Shown here in pieces: positions 42,424-51,952 of a stretch of 64,000 nucleotides of DNA. The stretch's first letter is position 1, and every line of letters starts with the position of its first letter. This DNA comes from Clostridiales bacterium (GTDB taxonomy: Bacteria; Bacillota; Clostridia; Christensenellales; Borkfalkiaceae). The stretch covers positions 35,979 to 99,978 of the forward strand of contig SVHW01000005.1 in NCBI GenBank assembly GCA_015055655.1. Direction: 5' to 3'. The position numbers were made by a program, and so were the translations under genes. The notes under the pieces were generated by a model that searched no databases, was not told the DNA's origin, and was given only the letters and a program-made list of their open reading frames with translations.

Positions 42424-44292
42424 TTATCTCGTTGCCAGCCAAACCATCAGCACGGAAACGTCCGCAGGGTTCACGCCGGAAATTCTGCCCGCTTGTCCCA
42501 AGTTCATAGGACGTACGCGGTTCAATTTTTCTCTCGCTTCCAATCGCAAGCCTGCTATGGTATCGTAATCGATATCTTCGGGCAAAGCTTTGTCTTCCAG
42601 CTTTTTCGCTCGTTCAATCATTTCCAAGCCCTGCTTTAAGTAGCCTTCGTAACGCACGGTGATTTCCGCCGTTTCAATGACGTCTTTGCCGTATTCTTTA
42701 AATACGTCAAAATGCTCCATAATATCTTTCAAGGGGATAGAACGTTTCAACATATCCGCGTACGATACGCCGCTGCTGGGCTGGTCGTATCCGTATTTTT
42801 GCAAGAAAGGAGCGACTTCTTTCAAGGGCAACCTTGTACGCATTTTTTCCAGCAATTCTTCGTATTTCGCTTTTCGCGCTTGGTATCTTGCCAAACGTGC
42901 TTCCGTCACCAAACCGCAGGCGTAACCCTTTTCCGTCAAACGGAAATCGGCGTTGTCTTGGCGTAAGCAAATACGGTGTTCGGCGCGCGACGTCATCATA
43001 CGGTAGGGTTCGTCCGTGCCTTTGGTGACGAGGTCGTCGATAAGTACGCCGATATACGCTTCGTCACGGCGCAGGATAAAGGGGGGCAAACCACGCAATT
43101 TTAAGGACGCGTTCAATCCTGCCATCAGCCCTTGCGCCGCCGCCTCTTCGTATCCCGAAGTGCCGTTGATTTGTCCTGCCGTATATACGCCTTCCACCTT
43201 CTTAAATTCAAGGGTGGGCAATACGTCTAACGTATCGATACAGTCGTATTCAATGGCGTAGCCGTAACGCATAATATCCGCCTTTTCCAAGCCTGCCACG
43301 GAAGCGTACATTTTTCTTTGTACGTCGTGGGGCATAGAAGTGGACATCCCTTGCACGTACACTTCCAACGTATCCGCGCCCTCGGGTTCGAGGAAAATTT
43401 GGTGGCGTTCTTTGTCCTTAAAACGCACCACTTTCGTTTCAATGGACGGGCAATACCGAGGCCCCGTCGATTGAATTACGCCGTTGTACAAAGGGGAACG
43501 GTCTAAATTCTCCATAATTACGCCGTGCGTTTCCAAATTCGTATAGGTAAGATAGCACGGCATCTTGTTTTCGGGGGGATTGTCGTGCATAAACGAGAAG
43601 GGATAAATATCCGTATCCCCGTTTTGAATTTCACATTTAGAATAATCTATCGTTCGTCCGTCCAATCTGGCAGGCGTACCCGTCTTAAAGCGGCGCACGT
43701 TAAAGCCGATGTTGATAAGGCTCTCCGTCAAATGGTTGGCAGGGGCAAATCCGTTCGGGCCGGATTTTTGTACGACGTTGCCCGTAATCGTTTCGCCGTT
43801 GAGGTATACGCCCGTACAAAGGATAACCGCTTTGCAGGAAATAACGCCGCCGTACGTAGTTTTTACGCCCACGCATTTATTATCTTCCACGAGGATTTCC
43901 GCCGCTTCCGCTTGGATAATGCGAAGGTTTGGGGTGTTTTCAAGCACCTGTTTCATTTCACGGTGATAGGCGTTTTTATCCGACTGCGCGCGCAAGCTTT
44001 GCACTGCCGCGCCTTTGCCAACGTTCAGCATACGGATTTGGAGCGCGGTTTTATCAGCCACGATACCCATTTCCCCGCCCAGCGCGTCTATTTCACGTAC
44101 CAAATGCCCTTTTGCCGTGCCGCCGATAGAGGGGTTGCAAGGCAAGAACGCGATGCTGTCGAGGTTGAGCGTTAAAAGGGCGGTATTTTGCCCCGTGCGC
44201 GCCAAAGCAAGGGCTGCCTCGCAACCTGCGTGTCCAGCCCCTACGACGACCGCATCCGCGGCGTATTCTAAAAACGTGATTTCTTGTTCCAT
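42424..44292 (-). CDS. mnmG: tRNA uridine-5-carboxymethylaminomethyl modification enzyme MnmG (GidA)
   Basis: With MnmE it installs (carboxymethyl)aminomethyl groups on U34 of tRNAs reading split boxes. FAD site DAVVVGAGHAGCEAALAL (13-30); signature GGTAKGHLVREIDALGG; C-terminal RPMNLGQAGRISGVNPADV for partner contact. Length 622 is standard. No strong ribosome binding site upstream. It lies downstream of dnaA on the same strand, with 92 bp between them. MnmA at 62584, which thiolates the same base, is also in the window. Confidence 0.97.
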   Translation of the reverse strand: MEQEITFLEYAADAVVVGAGHAGCEAALALARTGQNTALLTLNLDSIAFLPCNPSIGGTAKGHLVREIDALGGEMGIVADKTALQIRMLNVGKGAAVQSLRAQSDKNAYHREMKQVLENTPNLRIIQAEAAEILVEDNKCVGVKTTYGGVISCKAVILCTGVYLNGETITGNVVQKSGPNGFAPANHLTESLINIGFNVRRFKTGTPARLDGRTIDYSKCEIQNGDTDIYPFSFMHDNPPENKMPCYLTYTNLETHGVIMENLDRSPLYNGVIQSTGPRYCPSIETKVVRFKDKERHQIFLEPEGADTLEVYVQGMSTSMPHDVQRKMYASVAGLEKADIMRYGYAIEYDCIDTLDVLPTLEFKKVEGVYTAGQINGTSGYEEAAAQGLMAGLNASLKLRGLPPFILRRDEAYIGVLIDDLVTKGTDEPYRMMTSRAEHRICLRQDNADFRLTEKGYACGLVTEARLARYQARKAKYEELLEKMRTRLPLKEVAPFLQKYGYDQPSSGVSYADMLKRSIPLKDIMEHFDVFKEYGKDVIETAEITVRYEGYLKQGLEMIERAKKLEDKALPEDIDYDTIAGLRLEAREKLNRVRPMNLGQAGRISGVNPADVSVLMVWLATR

Positions 44293-44384
44293 AGCGTTTA
44301 ACGTTTATTTGGTGAATTATTTACGAATCGTTGTCAATCAACGATAATGAAAGATAAAAGAGTTTTAAAAGAGTGGTACGCCGC

Positions 44385-45728
44385 TTATTTCTTCAAAACG
44401 ATATTTTTAATATCGTCAATTTCTTTGGCGATTTTCTCGTTGAGTTTTTCCAATTTTTCCATTTTATCACGGGCGTACATAATGGTGGTATGGTCGCGCC
44501 CGCCAAGCGTTTTGCCGATGAAATCGAGGGGGAGGGATAACATATCGCACATCAAATACGCGCAAATCTGTCTTGCCTTTGCAAGGTCGGCTTTTTTGCC
44601 TTTGCCCAGTAAATCTTCGCGCGATTGTTTGAAATACGAACAAACGGCAGAGATAATTTTTTCAGGCGTTACGTCTTCTTGTTCTTCGGGGTCGTTCACC
44701 GATTCGTTCAACGCCTGTCTTGCAAGCTCTAACGTAATCGGTTCTTCGTGCAATTTGCTGGCGAAGATAACCTTTGTCAATCTGCCTTCCAACGTACGTA
44801 CGTCGTGGCCGGAATTTTGCGCCAAGAACTCCAAAACGTCGTCGGGCATAACGCACCGTCTATCCAACGCCTTTCTTTGCAAAATGGCAATTTTCGTTTC
44901 AATGGAAGGGGGTTGAATATCCGCAATCATACCGCCTTCGAAACGGGTGCGCAGTCTGTCTTCCAAGGTTGCAATTTCTTTGGGAGGTCTATCGCTGGTC
45001 AAGACGATTTGTTTGTTTTGCGCGGTCAACTCGTTGAAGATATTGAAAAGTTCTTCTTGCAGTTGCATTTTCCCTTTCAGCTGTTGAATATCGTCAATCA
45101 TCAACACGTCGACGTTGCGGTAATGGATACGGAACTTATTGCCTGCCTTTTGCGTGATAGACGCAACGAATTCGTTTAAGAAATTGTCGCAGGTGGTATA
45201 CAGCACCTTTTTCTCGGGCGCAACGCGCGCGATGTGGTTGGCGATGGCGTGCATAAGGTGCGTTTTCCCTAAGCCTGATTCCCCGTAGATAAACAGCGGA
45301 TTAAACGCCGTGCCAGGTTCTTCCGCGACGGCTTTTGCCGCAGCGTAAACGAATTTATTGGTAGGCCCTACGACGAACGATTCGAAGGTGAAATCCTTAC
45401 GGATAGGGGAAGCTTGGAAATTGTCCAAAGCGTCGCCTTCCTCTTCCATCGTGTAAACGTCGCTTCCTTCCACGTACAAACGGAAATCGTTAAGACCGAC
45501 GTCGCATTTTACGATGGCGTCGCGGAGTTTTTCACCAACGCGGTGTTGAATTAACGCGTCGGCATTGGCTTCGGAAGAAATTTTCAAAACGATTTTCTTG
45601 TTACGGATATCAATCGGTTCAATGCCCTTGTGTTCAAAGAAATGGTTAAAGGAAATGGGCACGATGGTTTTTTTCGCCTGTTCGAGAATTTGATTCCATA
45701 AGGATTGTAAATGCGTGTTTTCAGCCAT
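44385..45728 (-). CDS. dnaA: Chromosomal replication initiator DnaA
   Basis: AAA+ initiator that opens oriC. Domain I at the N-terminus (LWNQILEQAKKTIVPISFNH), a short acidic linker (MEEEGDALDN), domain III with Walker A GESGLGKT (149-156) and Walker B VLMIDDIQ, and domain IV with the DNA-binding signature LGGRDHTTIMYARDK. 447 residues. Start follows AAGGGGG on this strand. The usual dnaN is not beside it: recF is divergent on the other side. Confidence 0.97.
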   Translation of the reverse strand: MAENTHLQSLWNQILEQAKKTIVPISFNHFFEHKGIEPIDIRNKKIVLKISSEANADALIQHRVGEKLRDAIVKCDVGLNDFRLYVEGSDVYTMEEEGDALDNFQASPIRKDFTFESFVVGPTNKFVYAAAKAVAEEPGTAFNPLFIYGESGLGKTHLMHAIANHIARVAPEKKVLYTTCDNFLNEFVASITQKAGNKFRIHYRNVDVLMIDDIQQLKGKMQLQEELFNIFNELTAQNKQIVLTSDRPPKEIATLEDRLRTRFEGGMIADIQPPSIETKIAILQRKALDRRCVMPDDVLEFLAQNSGHDVRTLEGRLTKVIFASKLHEEPITLELARQALNESVNDPEEQEDVTPEKIISAVCSYFKQSREDLLGKGKKADLAKARQICAYLMCDMLSLPLDFIGKTLGGRDHTTIMYARDKMEKLEKLNEKIAKEIDDIKNIVLKK

Positions 45729-45857
45729 AAGTTTACCCCCTTGACGAAAGATTTTCTCTTTTCGCCGTCGTATGCTTGTCTTTTGAAAAATTATTTGATA
45801 TAATTATAATACAAAACGCGCGGAAAATAAAGCGATTTTGACGGCTTTTTTACGATT
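45729..45857. other. dnaA-recF divergent intergenic region, no DnaA boxes seen
   Basis: 129 bp, AT-rich in the middle. It holds overlapping -10 candidates for both genes (TATAAT 45799-45804 for recF; TATAAT on the minus strand at 45808-45803, with a weak -35). No TTATCCACA-type box was found on either strand, and gene direction does not reverse around it, so it is not treated as oriC. Confidence 0.6.
45776..45804 (+). promoter_or_regulatory. Promoter of recF
   Basis: TTGTCT (45776-45781), 17 bp, TATAAT (45799-45804). Confidence 0.7.
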
Positions 45858-46943
45858 ATGCAAATAAAAAAATTATTCCTACAAAATTTTAGAAATTACG
45901 AAGCGGAAAACTTCGACTTTACGGAAGGACTCAACGTCCTTTTCGGCAAAAACGCGCAGGGGAAAACCAACTGCGCCGAAGCCGTTTTCTATCTTTGCAC
46001 GGGCACTTCTCTTCGTATCCGTCACGATAAACAACTCGTAAAAATCGGGGCAGACAGCGCAAAAATCACGGCGGAAGCGGAAAATCGATACGGCAAAGTG
46101 GTTATCGAGGCGGATATTGCGGAAAACAAACGCGAAATCCGTGTCAACGGCACGAAAATCTCGAAAAACGCCGATTTGCTCGGGCATATCAACAGCGTCT
46201 TTTTCTCCCCTGGGGAACTGCGTTTGATTCAGGACGGCCCGGACGAAAGACGTCGGTTTATGAACGTGTCCATCTCACAAAATTCCGCGCCCTATTATAC
46301 GGCGCTTTTGCGCTATAATAAAATCCTCGACCAACGCAACGCGTTGCTTAAAAACCCCGATTATACCCTCGTGTTGGACACGTTGCCCGTATGGGACGAA
46401 CAGCTTTGTAAATACGCCGCCACGATTGTGAAAAAGCGCGTGGAATTTTTAGAAAAACTTGCCCCTTACGCCAAAGAAGTACACGCGTATTTGACGGATA
46501 ACGCGGAAGAACTCGTTTTGCGCCCGGAAAGAAGATACGAAGGGGACGAGGGGGAGATAGCGCAAACGCTCTCCCGTAGGCTTGCCAATAATTACGAAAA
46601 GGATATGCGGCTTGGTTTTACGACGGTAGGCCCGCATAGGGACGATATCGAGGTGTTGATAAACGGCGTAGACGCGAAATCGTACGCCTCGCAAGGGCAG
46701 CAACGTACGGCGGCGCTTTCGTTAAAGCTTGCGGAAGTGCAAATTTTTAAAGAAATTTCAGGGGAATATCCCGTGTTGATTTTGGACGACGTGATGAGCG
46801 AGTTGGATTTACCGCGTCGTAAAAAACTGCTTCAACGCATACACGGTATCCAGACTTTGCTTACTTGTACCCACGCTGAACGCGTTTTATACGGCGCAGA
46901 GTGCAATAAAATACGTATAGAAAACGGGAAGGTAAAAAAATGA
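45858..46943 (+). CDS. recF: DNA replication and repair protein RecF
   Basis: SMC-like ATPase that helps load RecA at gaps. N-terminus LFLQNFRNYEAENFDF, Walker A GKNAQGKTN (30-38), signature SQGQQRTAALSLKLAE and Walker B VLILDDVMSELD. 361 residues, normal. No clear ribosome binding site. Overlaps the next gene by 4 bp (ATGA). Divergent from dnaA with its own promoter. Confidence 0.96.
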   Translation: MQIKKLFLQNFRNYEAENFDFTEGLNVLFGKNAQGKTNCAEAVFYLCTGTSLRIRHDKQLVKIGADSAKITAEAENRYGKVVIEADIAENKREIRVNGTKISKNADLLGHINSVFFSPGELRLIQDGPDERRRFMNVSISQNSAPYYTALLRYNKILDQRNALLKNPDYTLVLDTLPVWDEQLCKYAATIVKKRVEFLEKLAPYAKEVHAYLTDNAEELVLRPERRYEGDEGEIAQTLSRRLANNYEKDMRLGFTTVGPHRDDIEVLINGVDAKSYASQGQQRTAALSLKLAEVQIFKEISGEYPVLILDDVMSELDLPRRKKLLQRIHGIQTLLTCTHAERVLYGAECNKIRIENGKVKK

Positions 46944-47767
46944 CGGCGGATTTACACGTACACAGCACCTATTCCGATGGTAAAATGACGCCCGACGAAA
47001 TTTGCTCCCTTGCTGCGGCAAGGGGGCTTTTATCGCTTTCCATTACCGACCACGACACGCTGATGGGGTTGGAAGAAAAAGAGGCGGCGGCAAAGCGGCA
47101 CGGATTATATTATCTGTCGGGTTGGGAAATTTCCGCCTACGAAGGGGAGGAGAAAATTCATATTCTCGGCTACGGCTGTAAGATGGGTGCGGCGTATCAA
47201 TCGTTTACGGACGTACGCAAAGCCGCTTCGTTTGCAAGGGTGGAAGAAAGCGTGAGAAAATGCAACGAGATAGGGATTCCCGTGACGGTAGAAGAAGTGC
47301 TGTCCATGCGCCTGCAAAAGGACGCGCCTGCGCATACGATGCATATTGCGCGCGCCTTGCAAAAATACGTTTCGGGGACGGACGGTGAAATCTACGAAAA
47401 GTATTTATCGAGAGGGAAGGCGGCAAATTCCAACTTAGGCAGGCCGTCGCCCAAGGAAGCGATAGATATCATCCATACGCTCGGCGGCGTGGCGGTGCTG
47501 GCGCACCCTGGCAGGATTCGCCTTGGTATGGAAAAAAAGACGGCGTTGATACTTTCTTTGCAAGAGAAAGGTTTGGACGGAATAGAAGCTCTTTACACGA
47601 CGCATACTGATGATGAAACGACGTATTTTCTTGCGCTTGCAAAAGAAAGGAACTTGATAGTCAGCGGCGGTTCGGATACGCACGTGGAAGACGGCACGCA
47701 CGCCGTAGGCTCGCCAAAGTATCTTTTGACGGACGAAAGATTGCGCCAATTACTCATTGCTCCTTAA
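46940..47767 (+). CDS. PHP-domain phosphoesterase (YciV/RNase AM-like)
   Basis: 275-residue metal-dependent phosphoesterase. Typical PHP motifs: ADLHVHSTYSDG (His6, His8), ITDHDTL, VAVLAHPGRI, and GGSDTHVED near the C-terminus. Proteins of this subfamily include 5'-3' exonucleases acting on short RNA or DNA and nucleotide phosphatases; the exact substrate here is not known. Translationally coupled to recF by a 4-bp overlap. Confidence 0.88.
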   Translation: MTADLHVHSTYSDGKMTPDEICSLAAARGLLSLSITDHDTLMGLEEKEAAAKRHGLYYLSGWEISAYEGEEKIHILGYGCKMGAAYQSFTDVRKAASFARVEESVRKCNEIGIPVTVEEVLSMRLQKDAPAHTMHIARALQKYVSGTDGEIYEKYLSRGKAANSNLGRPSPKEAIDIIHTLGGVAVLAHPGRIRLGMEKKTALILSLQEKGLDGIEALYTTHTDDETTYFLALAKERNLIVSGGSDTHVEDGTHAVGSPKYLLTDERLRQLLIAP

Positions 47768-47819
47768 TGGATGATTCAAGGGAACACCCACTTTTTTGCG
47801 GTACATATTGGGGGATATT

Positions 47820-48623
47820 ATGCGTACCAACCGTTTTCAACGATATATTTTCGCAACGACGCTCCTCACGGGCGTCTTTTTTATTTTCAGCGCGGCGGTT
47901 TGTCCCGTTTTCGCCGTCGCGCAAGCGTCCGTTATCACGTGGGGAAGGCTTGCCGCGTACACCACGTATTTCAGCGAGGAGGATAAAGGCAGGACGGAAA
48001 ATATCCGTATTGCCGCGTCGCTTATCGACGGTATCGTGTTGCAGGCGTACGGGGAATTTTCTTTCAATCAAACGGTGGGCAGACGTACGCAAGAGGCAGG
48101 GTTTCAACAGGCGAAAATTATCGTGAACGGGGAATACGTTTTAGGGGTTGGCGGCGGTGTTTGTCAAGTGAGTACGACGCTATATAACGCAGCGTTGTTG
48201 ACGGGGTTAACGGTGACGGAATTTCATCCGCACTCCCTTCGCGTAGGATACGTGCCGCCTTCTCGTGACGCGATGGTGTCCACGCATAGCGATTTAAAAT
48301 TATATAACCCGTACGATTTCCCCGTTCGCTTACAGGCAAAGACGTTTGACGGCGGGCTGAAAGTAAGTTTTTTCGGGGAGGGGAAGATAGACGAATACGC
48401 CGTAATTTCTCGTTCGTTGGCGGAAATAATTCCGCCTCCGCCCGTCATAATGACGGGCGAACGTGAAGAAACGTTGCGCGCGGCGAAGAACGGATTGAAG
48501 AGCGAGGCGTATATAGAGAGGTATCGTAAAGGGCGGCTTGTCGCGCGAAAACGGCTGCGAAAAGACGAATATTTGCCCACGCAAGGGATTCTCGTCAAAA
48601 AAATCGAAAAACCGAGCAATTAA
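47820..48623 (+). CDS. Secreted or membrane-anchored VanW-family protein
   Basis: 267 residues. An N-terminal signal or anchor (TTLLTGVFFIFSAAVCPVFAVAQA) is followed by the VanW domain: GEFSFNQTVGRRTQEAGF, GVGGGVCQVSTTLYNAAL and NPYDFPVRL. VanW occurs in some vancomycin-resistance operons and widely in clostridia; its biochemical role is unknown. ATG 47820 is chosen because GGGGGAT lies upstream; 47796 is an alternative. C-terminal part is basic (RKGRLVARKRLRKDE). 52 nt after the PHP gene. Confidence 0.87.
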   Translation: MRTNRFQRYIFATTLLTGVFFIFSAAVCPVFAVAQASVITWGRLAAYTTYFSEEDKGRTENIRIAASLIDGIVLQAYGEFSFNQTVGRRTQEAGFQQAKIIVNGEYVLGVGGGVCQVSTTLYNAALLTGLTVTEFHPHSLRVGYVPPSRDAMVSTHSDLKLYNPYDFPVRLQAKTFDGGLKVSFFGEGKIDEYAVISRSLAEIIPPPPVIMTGEREETLRAAKNGLKSEAYIERYRKGRLVARKRLRKDEYLPTQGILVKKIEKPSN

Positions 48624-48648
48624 CTTGTGTTAAACTTCGTTCAAACGA

Positions 48649-48677
48649 TTGTGTTTTCTTTCTAAAAATGTTATAAT
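48649..48677 (+). promoter_or_regulatory. Promoter of asnS
   Basis: TTGTGT (48649-48654), 17 bp, TATAAT (48672-48677), with ATGT just before the -10. A near-palindrome GGTTTTTT-AT-AAAAAAACC (48703-48722) lies in the leader. Confidence 0.7.
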
Positions 48678-48749
48678 AAGTACGTATAAAATAGGGGGAA
48701 GCGGTTTTTTATAAAAAAACCACTTAACCCACGCAAAGGTAGGCTTATT

Positions 48750-50141
48750 ATGGAAAGATTGCAATTGAAAGAACTGAACAAAAATCTTGCCGCGTACGGT
48801 GACAAAGAAGTGACGGTGGCAGGTTGGGTGAGAACGATTCGCGATTCCAAGGCGTTCGGTTTTATCGAGCTTAACGACGGCAGCTGTTTTAAGAGCACGC
48901 AAATCGTGTTCGAGAGAGAGAAATTAGAAAACTACGACGAAATCGCGCACACCAACGTCGGCGCGTCGCTGGTGGTGAAAGGGGTAGTGGTATTGACGCC
49001 CGAAAACAAGCAACCGTATGAAATCAAGGCGACGGCTATACGCGTGGAAGGGGAATCGACGCCCGATTATCCTTTGCAAAAGAAACGCCACTCTATCGAA
49101 TTTTTGCGTGAAATTGCGTATCTCCGTCCTAGGACGAATTTGTTTGGCGCGGCGTTTAGAATTCGCAGCGAAGCGGCGATAGCGATTCATAAATTCTTCA
49201 ACGACAGAGGCTTCGTGTACGTGCATACGCCCATTATCACGGGCAGCGATTGCGAAGGCGCAGGCGCGATGTTCCAGGTGACGACGCTGGATATGAACGC
49301 GGAGAAAAAAGCGGGCGAGCCCGATTATAAAGAAGACTTCTTCGGCAAAAAAGCGGCGTTGACGGTATCCGGGCAACTCAACGCGGAAACGTACGCAATG
49401 GCGTTTGGCAACGTATACACGTTTGGCCCTACTTTCCGCGCGGAACACTCGAACACGGCGCGTCACGCGGCGGAGTTTTGGATGATAGAGCCGGAAATGG
49501 CGTTTTGCGATTTGGCAGGGGATATGGACGTAGCGGAAGCGATGGTGAAGTATATCATCAATTACGTAATGGAAACGTGTGCGGACGAACTGAATTTCCT
49601 TAACCAATTCGTGGATAAAGGGTTGTTGGAGAGATTGAAAAACGTTGCGGAAAACGCGTTCGTGCGCTTGACGTATACGGAAGCGATTGAAATTTTGAAA
49701 CAAAACGCAGATAAATTCGACGATAAAAATATTTTCTGGGGCAAGGATTTGCAAAGCGAGCACGAACGTTTCTTGACGGAAAGCGTGTTCCAAAAGCCTG
49801 TATTCCTCACCAACTACCCGAAGGAAATCAAGGCGTTTTATATGAAGCAAAACCCCGATGGAAAAACGGTGGCGGCGGTGGATATGCTCGTGCCGGGGAT
49901 TGGGGAACTTATCGGCGGCTCGCAAAGGGAAGACGATTACGACAAGCTGGTTGCGCGCATTAAAGAGTTGGGTATGGACCCTGCCGATTACTGGTGGTAT
50001 TTGGATTTGAGAAAATACGGTGGGACGACGCACGCAGGCTTTGGTTTAGGGTTTGAACGTATGGTAATGTATCTCACGGGTATTTCCAATATCCGCGACG
50101 TGTTGCCGTATCCCAGAACGTTTGGGGATTTGAAATATTAA
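48750..50141 (+). CDS. asnS: Asparagine-tRNA ligase
   Basis: Class IIb synthetase, 463 residues. OB-fold anticodon domain at the N-terminus ([19 protein letters not shown]), motif 2 [19 protein letters not shown], and motif 3 [15 protein letters not shown]. The [17 protein letters not shown] segment is AsnRS-like rather than AspRS-like. No T-box leader found. A likely single-gene unit before plsX, although plsX follows after 46 nt. Confidence 0.96.
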   Translation: MERLQLKELNKNLAAYGDKEVTVAGWVRTIRDSKAFGFIELNDGSCFKSTQIVFEREKLENYDEIAHTNVGASLVVKGVVVLTPENKQPYEIKATAIRVEGESTPDYPLQKKRHSIEFLREIAYLRPRTNLFGAAFRIRSEAAIAIHKFFNDRGFVYVHTPIITGSDCEGAGAMFQVTTLDMNAEKKAGEPDYKEDFFGKKAALTVSGQLNAETYAMAFGNVYTFGPTFRAEHSNTARHAAEFWMIEPEMAFCDLAGDMDVAEAMVKYIINYVMETCADELNFLNQFVDKGLLERLKNVAENAFVRLTYTEAIEILKQNADKFDDKNIFWGKDLQSEHERFLTESVFQKPVFLTNYPKEIKAFYMKQNPDGKTVAAVDMLVPGIGELIGGSQREDDYDKLVARIKELGMDPADYWWYLDLRKYGGTTHAGFGLGFERMVMYLTGISNIRDVLPYPRTFGDLKY

Positions 50142-50187
50142 GACGATACGGATAGTAAAAACGTAACGACGAAAAGGAGAAAAATCA

Positions 50188-51243
50188 ATGATTAAAATCG
50201 TGATAGACGCAATGGGCGGAGATTTTGCCCCTGCGCAACAGGTAAAAGGTTCGATAGACGCGCTGAACGCAAATAAGGACGTAAGCATTATTTTGGTGGG
50301 TGACGAAACGCAAATCAATGCGGAACTTGCGCAATACAAATACGACGCTGCGCGTTTGGAAATCGTACATACGACGGAAACTATCGGTATGGAAGAAATC
50401 CCGACGAAAGCGGTAAAAACGAAAAAAGATTCGTCGCTCGTCGTGGCTTTCCGCCTGCTGAAAGAGGGCAAGGCAGACGCATTGGTATCTTCCGGTTCTA
50501 CGGGCGCGGTATTAACGGCTGGCGTACTCATTTTAGGCAGATTAAAGGGCGTATCTCGTCCGGCGCTTTGTCCTGCTATCCCCAACTACCGCGGCGAAAC
50601 GACGTTTATTTGTGATTGTGGGGCGAACTTAGAGTGTAAGCCCGTCAACCTTTTGCACTTTGCCGTGATGGCTTCGGCGTATGCGGAGGCGGTGTACGGC
50701 GTGCAAAATCCGCGCGTTGGGCTTTTGAATAACGGCACGGAAGACCATAAGGGGCTTCCTTTGCAACAAGAAGTAAATCAACTTTTGAAAGATGCGGAAG
50801 GCATCAATTACGTGGGCAACGTTGAGGGCAGAGAATTGATGTACGGCGATATCGACGTTATGGTATCGGACGGCTTTACGGGCAATATCGCAACGAAAGC
50901 GGTAGAGGGCTGCGCAAAGGCAATTTCCACCATTTTAAAAAGGGAATACAAACGCAATCTTTTCACGAAAATCGGCGCGTTATTCTCCAAGGGCGTTATC
51001 AAACGTTTCAAGCAGAATCTCGATTACGAAGGACGCGGCGGGGCGATGTTCTTAGGCTTACAAAAAGCGGTGGTAAAAGGGCACGGCAATTCCAAGGCGC
51101 GCGCGTTCTCGGCGTGTATTGACCAAGCTATCAACGCCGTACGTGGCGATATGATAAACAAGATGAAAGAGATGATAGAAAAAGTGAATATGGACGCCCT
51201 TGCCGAAACGGCGAAACAGGCGGCGGAAAACGGAGCGCAATAA
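50188..51243 (+). CDS. plsX: Phosphate acyltransferase PlsX
   Basis: Makes acyl-phosphate from acyl-ACP for PlsY, first steps of phospholipid synthesis. Starts IVIDAMGGDFAP, then VSSGSTGAVL, and NGTEDHKG and VVSDGFTGNI-like (VMVSDGFTGNIATK) motifs. 351 residues, slightly long at the C-terminus. AAAAGGAGAAAA precedes the ATG. Translationally coupled to rnc by a 1-base overlap (TAATG). acpP, often between these genes, is absent. Confidence 0.95.
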   Translation: MIKIVIDAMGGDFAPAQQVKGSIDALNANKDVSIILVGDETQINAELAQYKYDAARLEIVHTTETIGMEEIPTKAVKTKKDSSLVVAFRLLKEGKADALVSSGSTGAVLTAGVLILGRLKGVSRPALCPAIPNYRGETTFICDCGANLECKPVNLLHFAVMASAYAEAVYGVQNPRVGLLNNGTEDHKGLPLQQEVNQLLKDAEGINYVGNVEGRELMYGDIDVMVSDGFTGNIATKAVEGCAKAISTILKREYKRNLFTKIGALFSKGVIKRFKQNLDYEGRGGAMFLGLQKAVVKGHGNSKARAFSACIDQAINAVRGDMINKMKEMIEKVNMDALAETAKQAAENGAQ

Positions 51244-51914
51244 TGCGCGCCGTTTTTGCGGAAATTGAAGAAAAAATAGGTTACCGTTTTACGGATAAAA
51301 CGTTGCTTGAAGAAGCGTTCACGCACGTAACGTACGCCCATCAACACGGCGGCAAGGATAACGAGCGCGTGGAATTTTTAGGGGATACGGTGTTGCAGTT
51401 TGTCATCACCGATTATCTGTATAAACGGTATCCTGACAAAACGGAAGGCGAACTCACGCGTATGCGCGCGGAGCTCGTATGCGAAGAAGCGTTGCTCGTC
51501 GTGGTAAAGAAATTGCAAATAGAGGAATATTTGCGTATTGAAGGCGGCAAAGCGAACGTCGGGAAAAAGACGTATTCCAGCCTCTTTGAAACGGTGGCTG
51601 GGGTGATATATTTAGACGGCGGGTATGAAAGCGCGAAGAAATTTATTTTCGACAGCGGTTTGATGGACGTCGTGGAGAAACCGCGCGCAAAGGACGCGAA
51701 ATCGGCCTTGCAAGAATATTTGCAAAGCTTAGGCAAACAACCGCCCGTATACCAAAGCGAAAAAGAGGGCAAGGATAACGCGCCCGTTTTCCGTTGCAAA
51801 GCAACGGCGCTGGGAAAAACGGCGACGGGAGAAGGAAAAAGTAAGAAATCGGCGGAACAGCAAGCCGCCGCGCGGCTGTTGAAAACGCTGCAACATAAAA
51901 CAAGTAAAAAATAA
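51243..51914 (+). CDS. rnc: Ribonuclease III
   Basis: Double-strand-specific endoribonuclease for rRNA and mRNA processing. The signature is NERVEFLGDTVLQ (residues 40-52, including Glu44 and Asp48) and the second acidic patch FETVAGVIYLDGGYE. The dsRNA-binding domain covers about 150-220 (DAKSALQEYLQ ... KKSAEQQAAARLL). 223 residues, normal. In the common plsX-rnc-smc-ftsY order. Confidence 0.95.
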   Translation: MRAVFAEIEEKIGYRFTDKTLLEEAFTHVTYAHQHGGKDNERVEFLGDTVLQFVITDYLYKRYPDKTEGELTRMRAELVCEEALLVVVKKLQIEEYLRIEGGKANVGKKTYSSLFETVAGVIYLDGGYESAKKFIFDSGLMDVVEKPRAKDAKSALQEYLQSLGKQPPVYQSEKEGKDNAPVFRCKATALGKTATGEGKSKKSAEQQAAARLLKTLQHKTSKK

Positions 51915-51952
51915 AACTGTATTATACACATAATCACGGAAAGGAGTACATT

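Noticed and set aside
41974..42639. 221-codon plus-strand ORF after the ABC genes
   Set aside because: It is a translation of the 141-bp repeat (141 is a multiple of 3, so the peptide repeats) and continues antisense into mnmG; no ribosome binding site.
45729..45857. oriC next to dnaA
   Set aside because: No DnaA boxes, no gene-direction change around it, and no dnaN.
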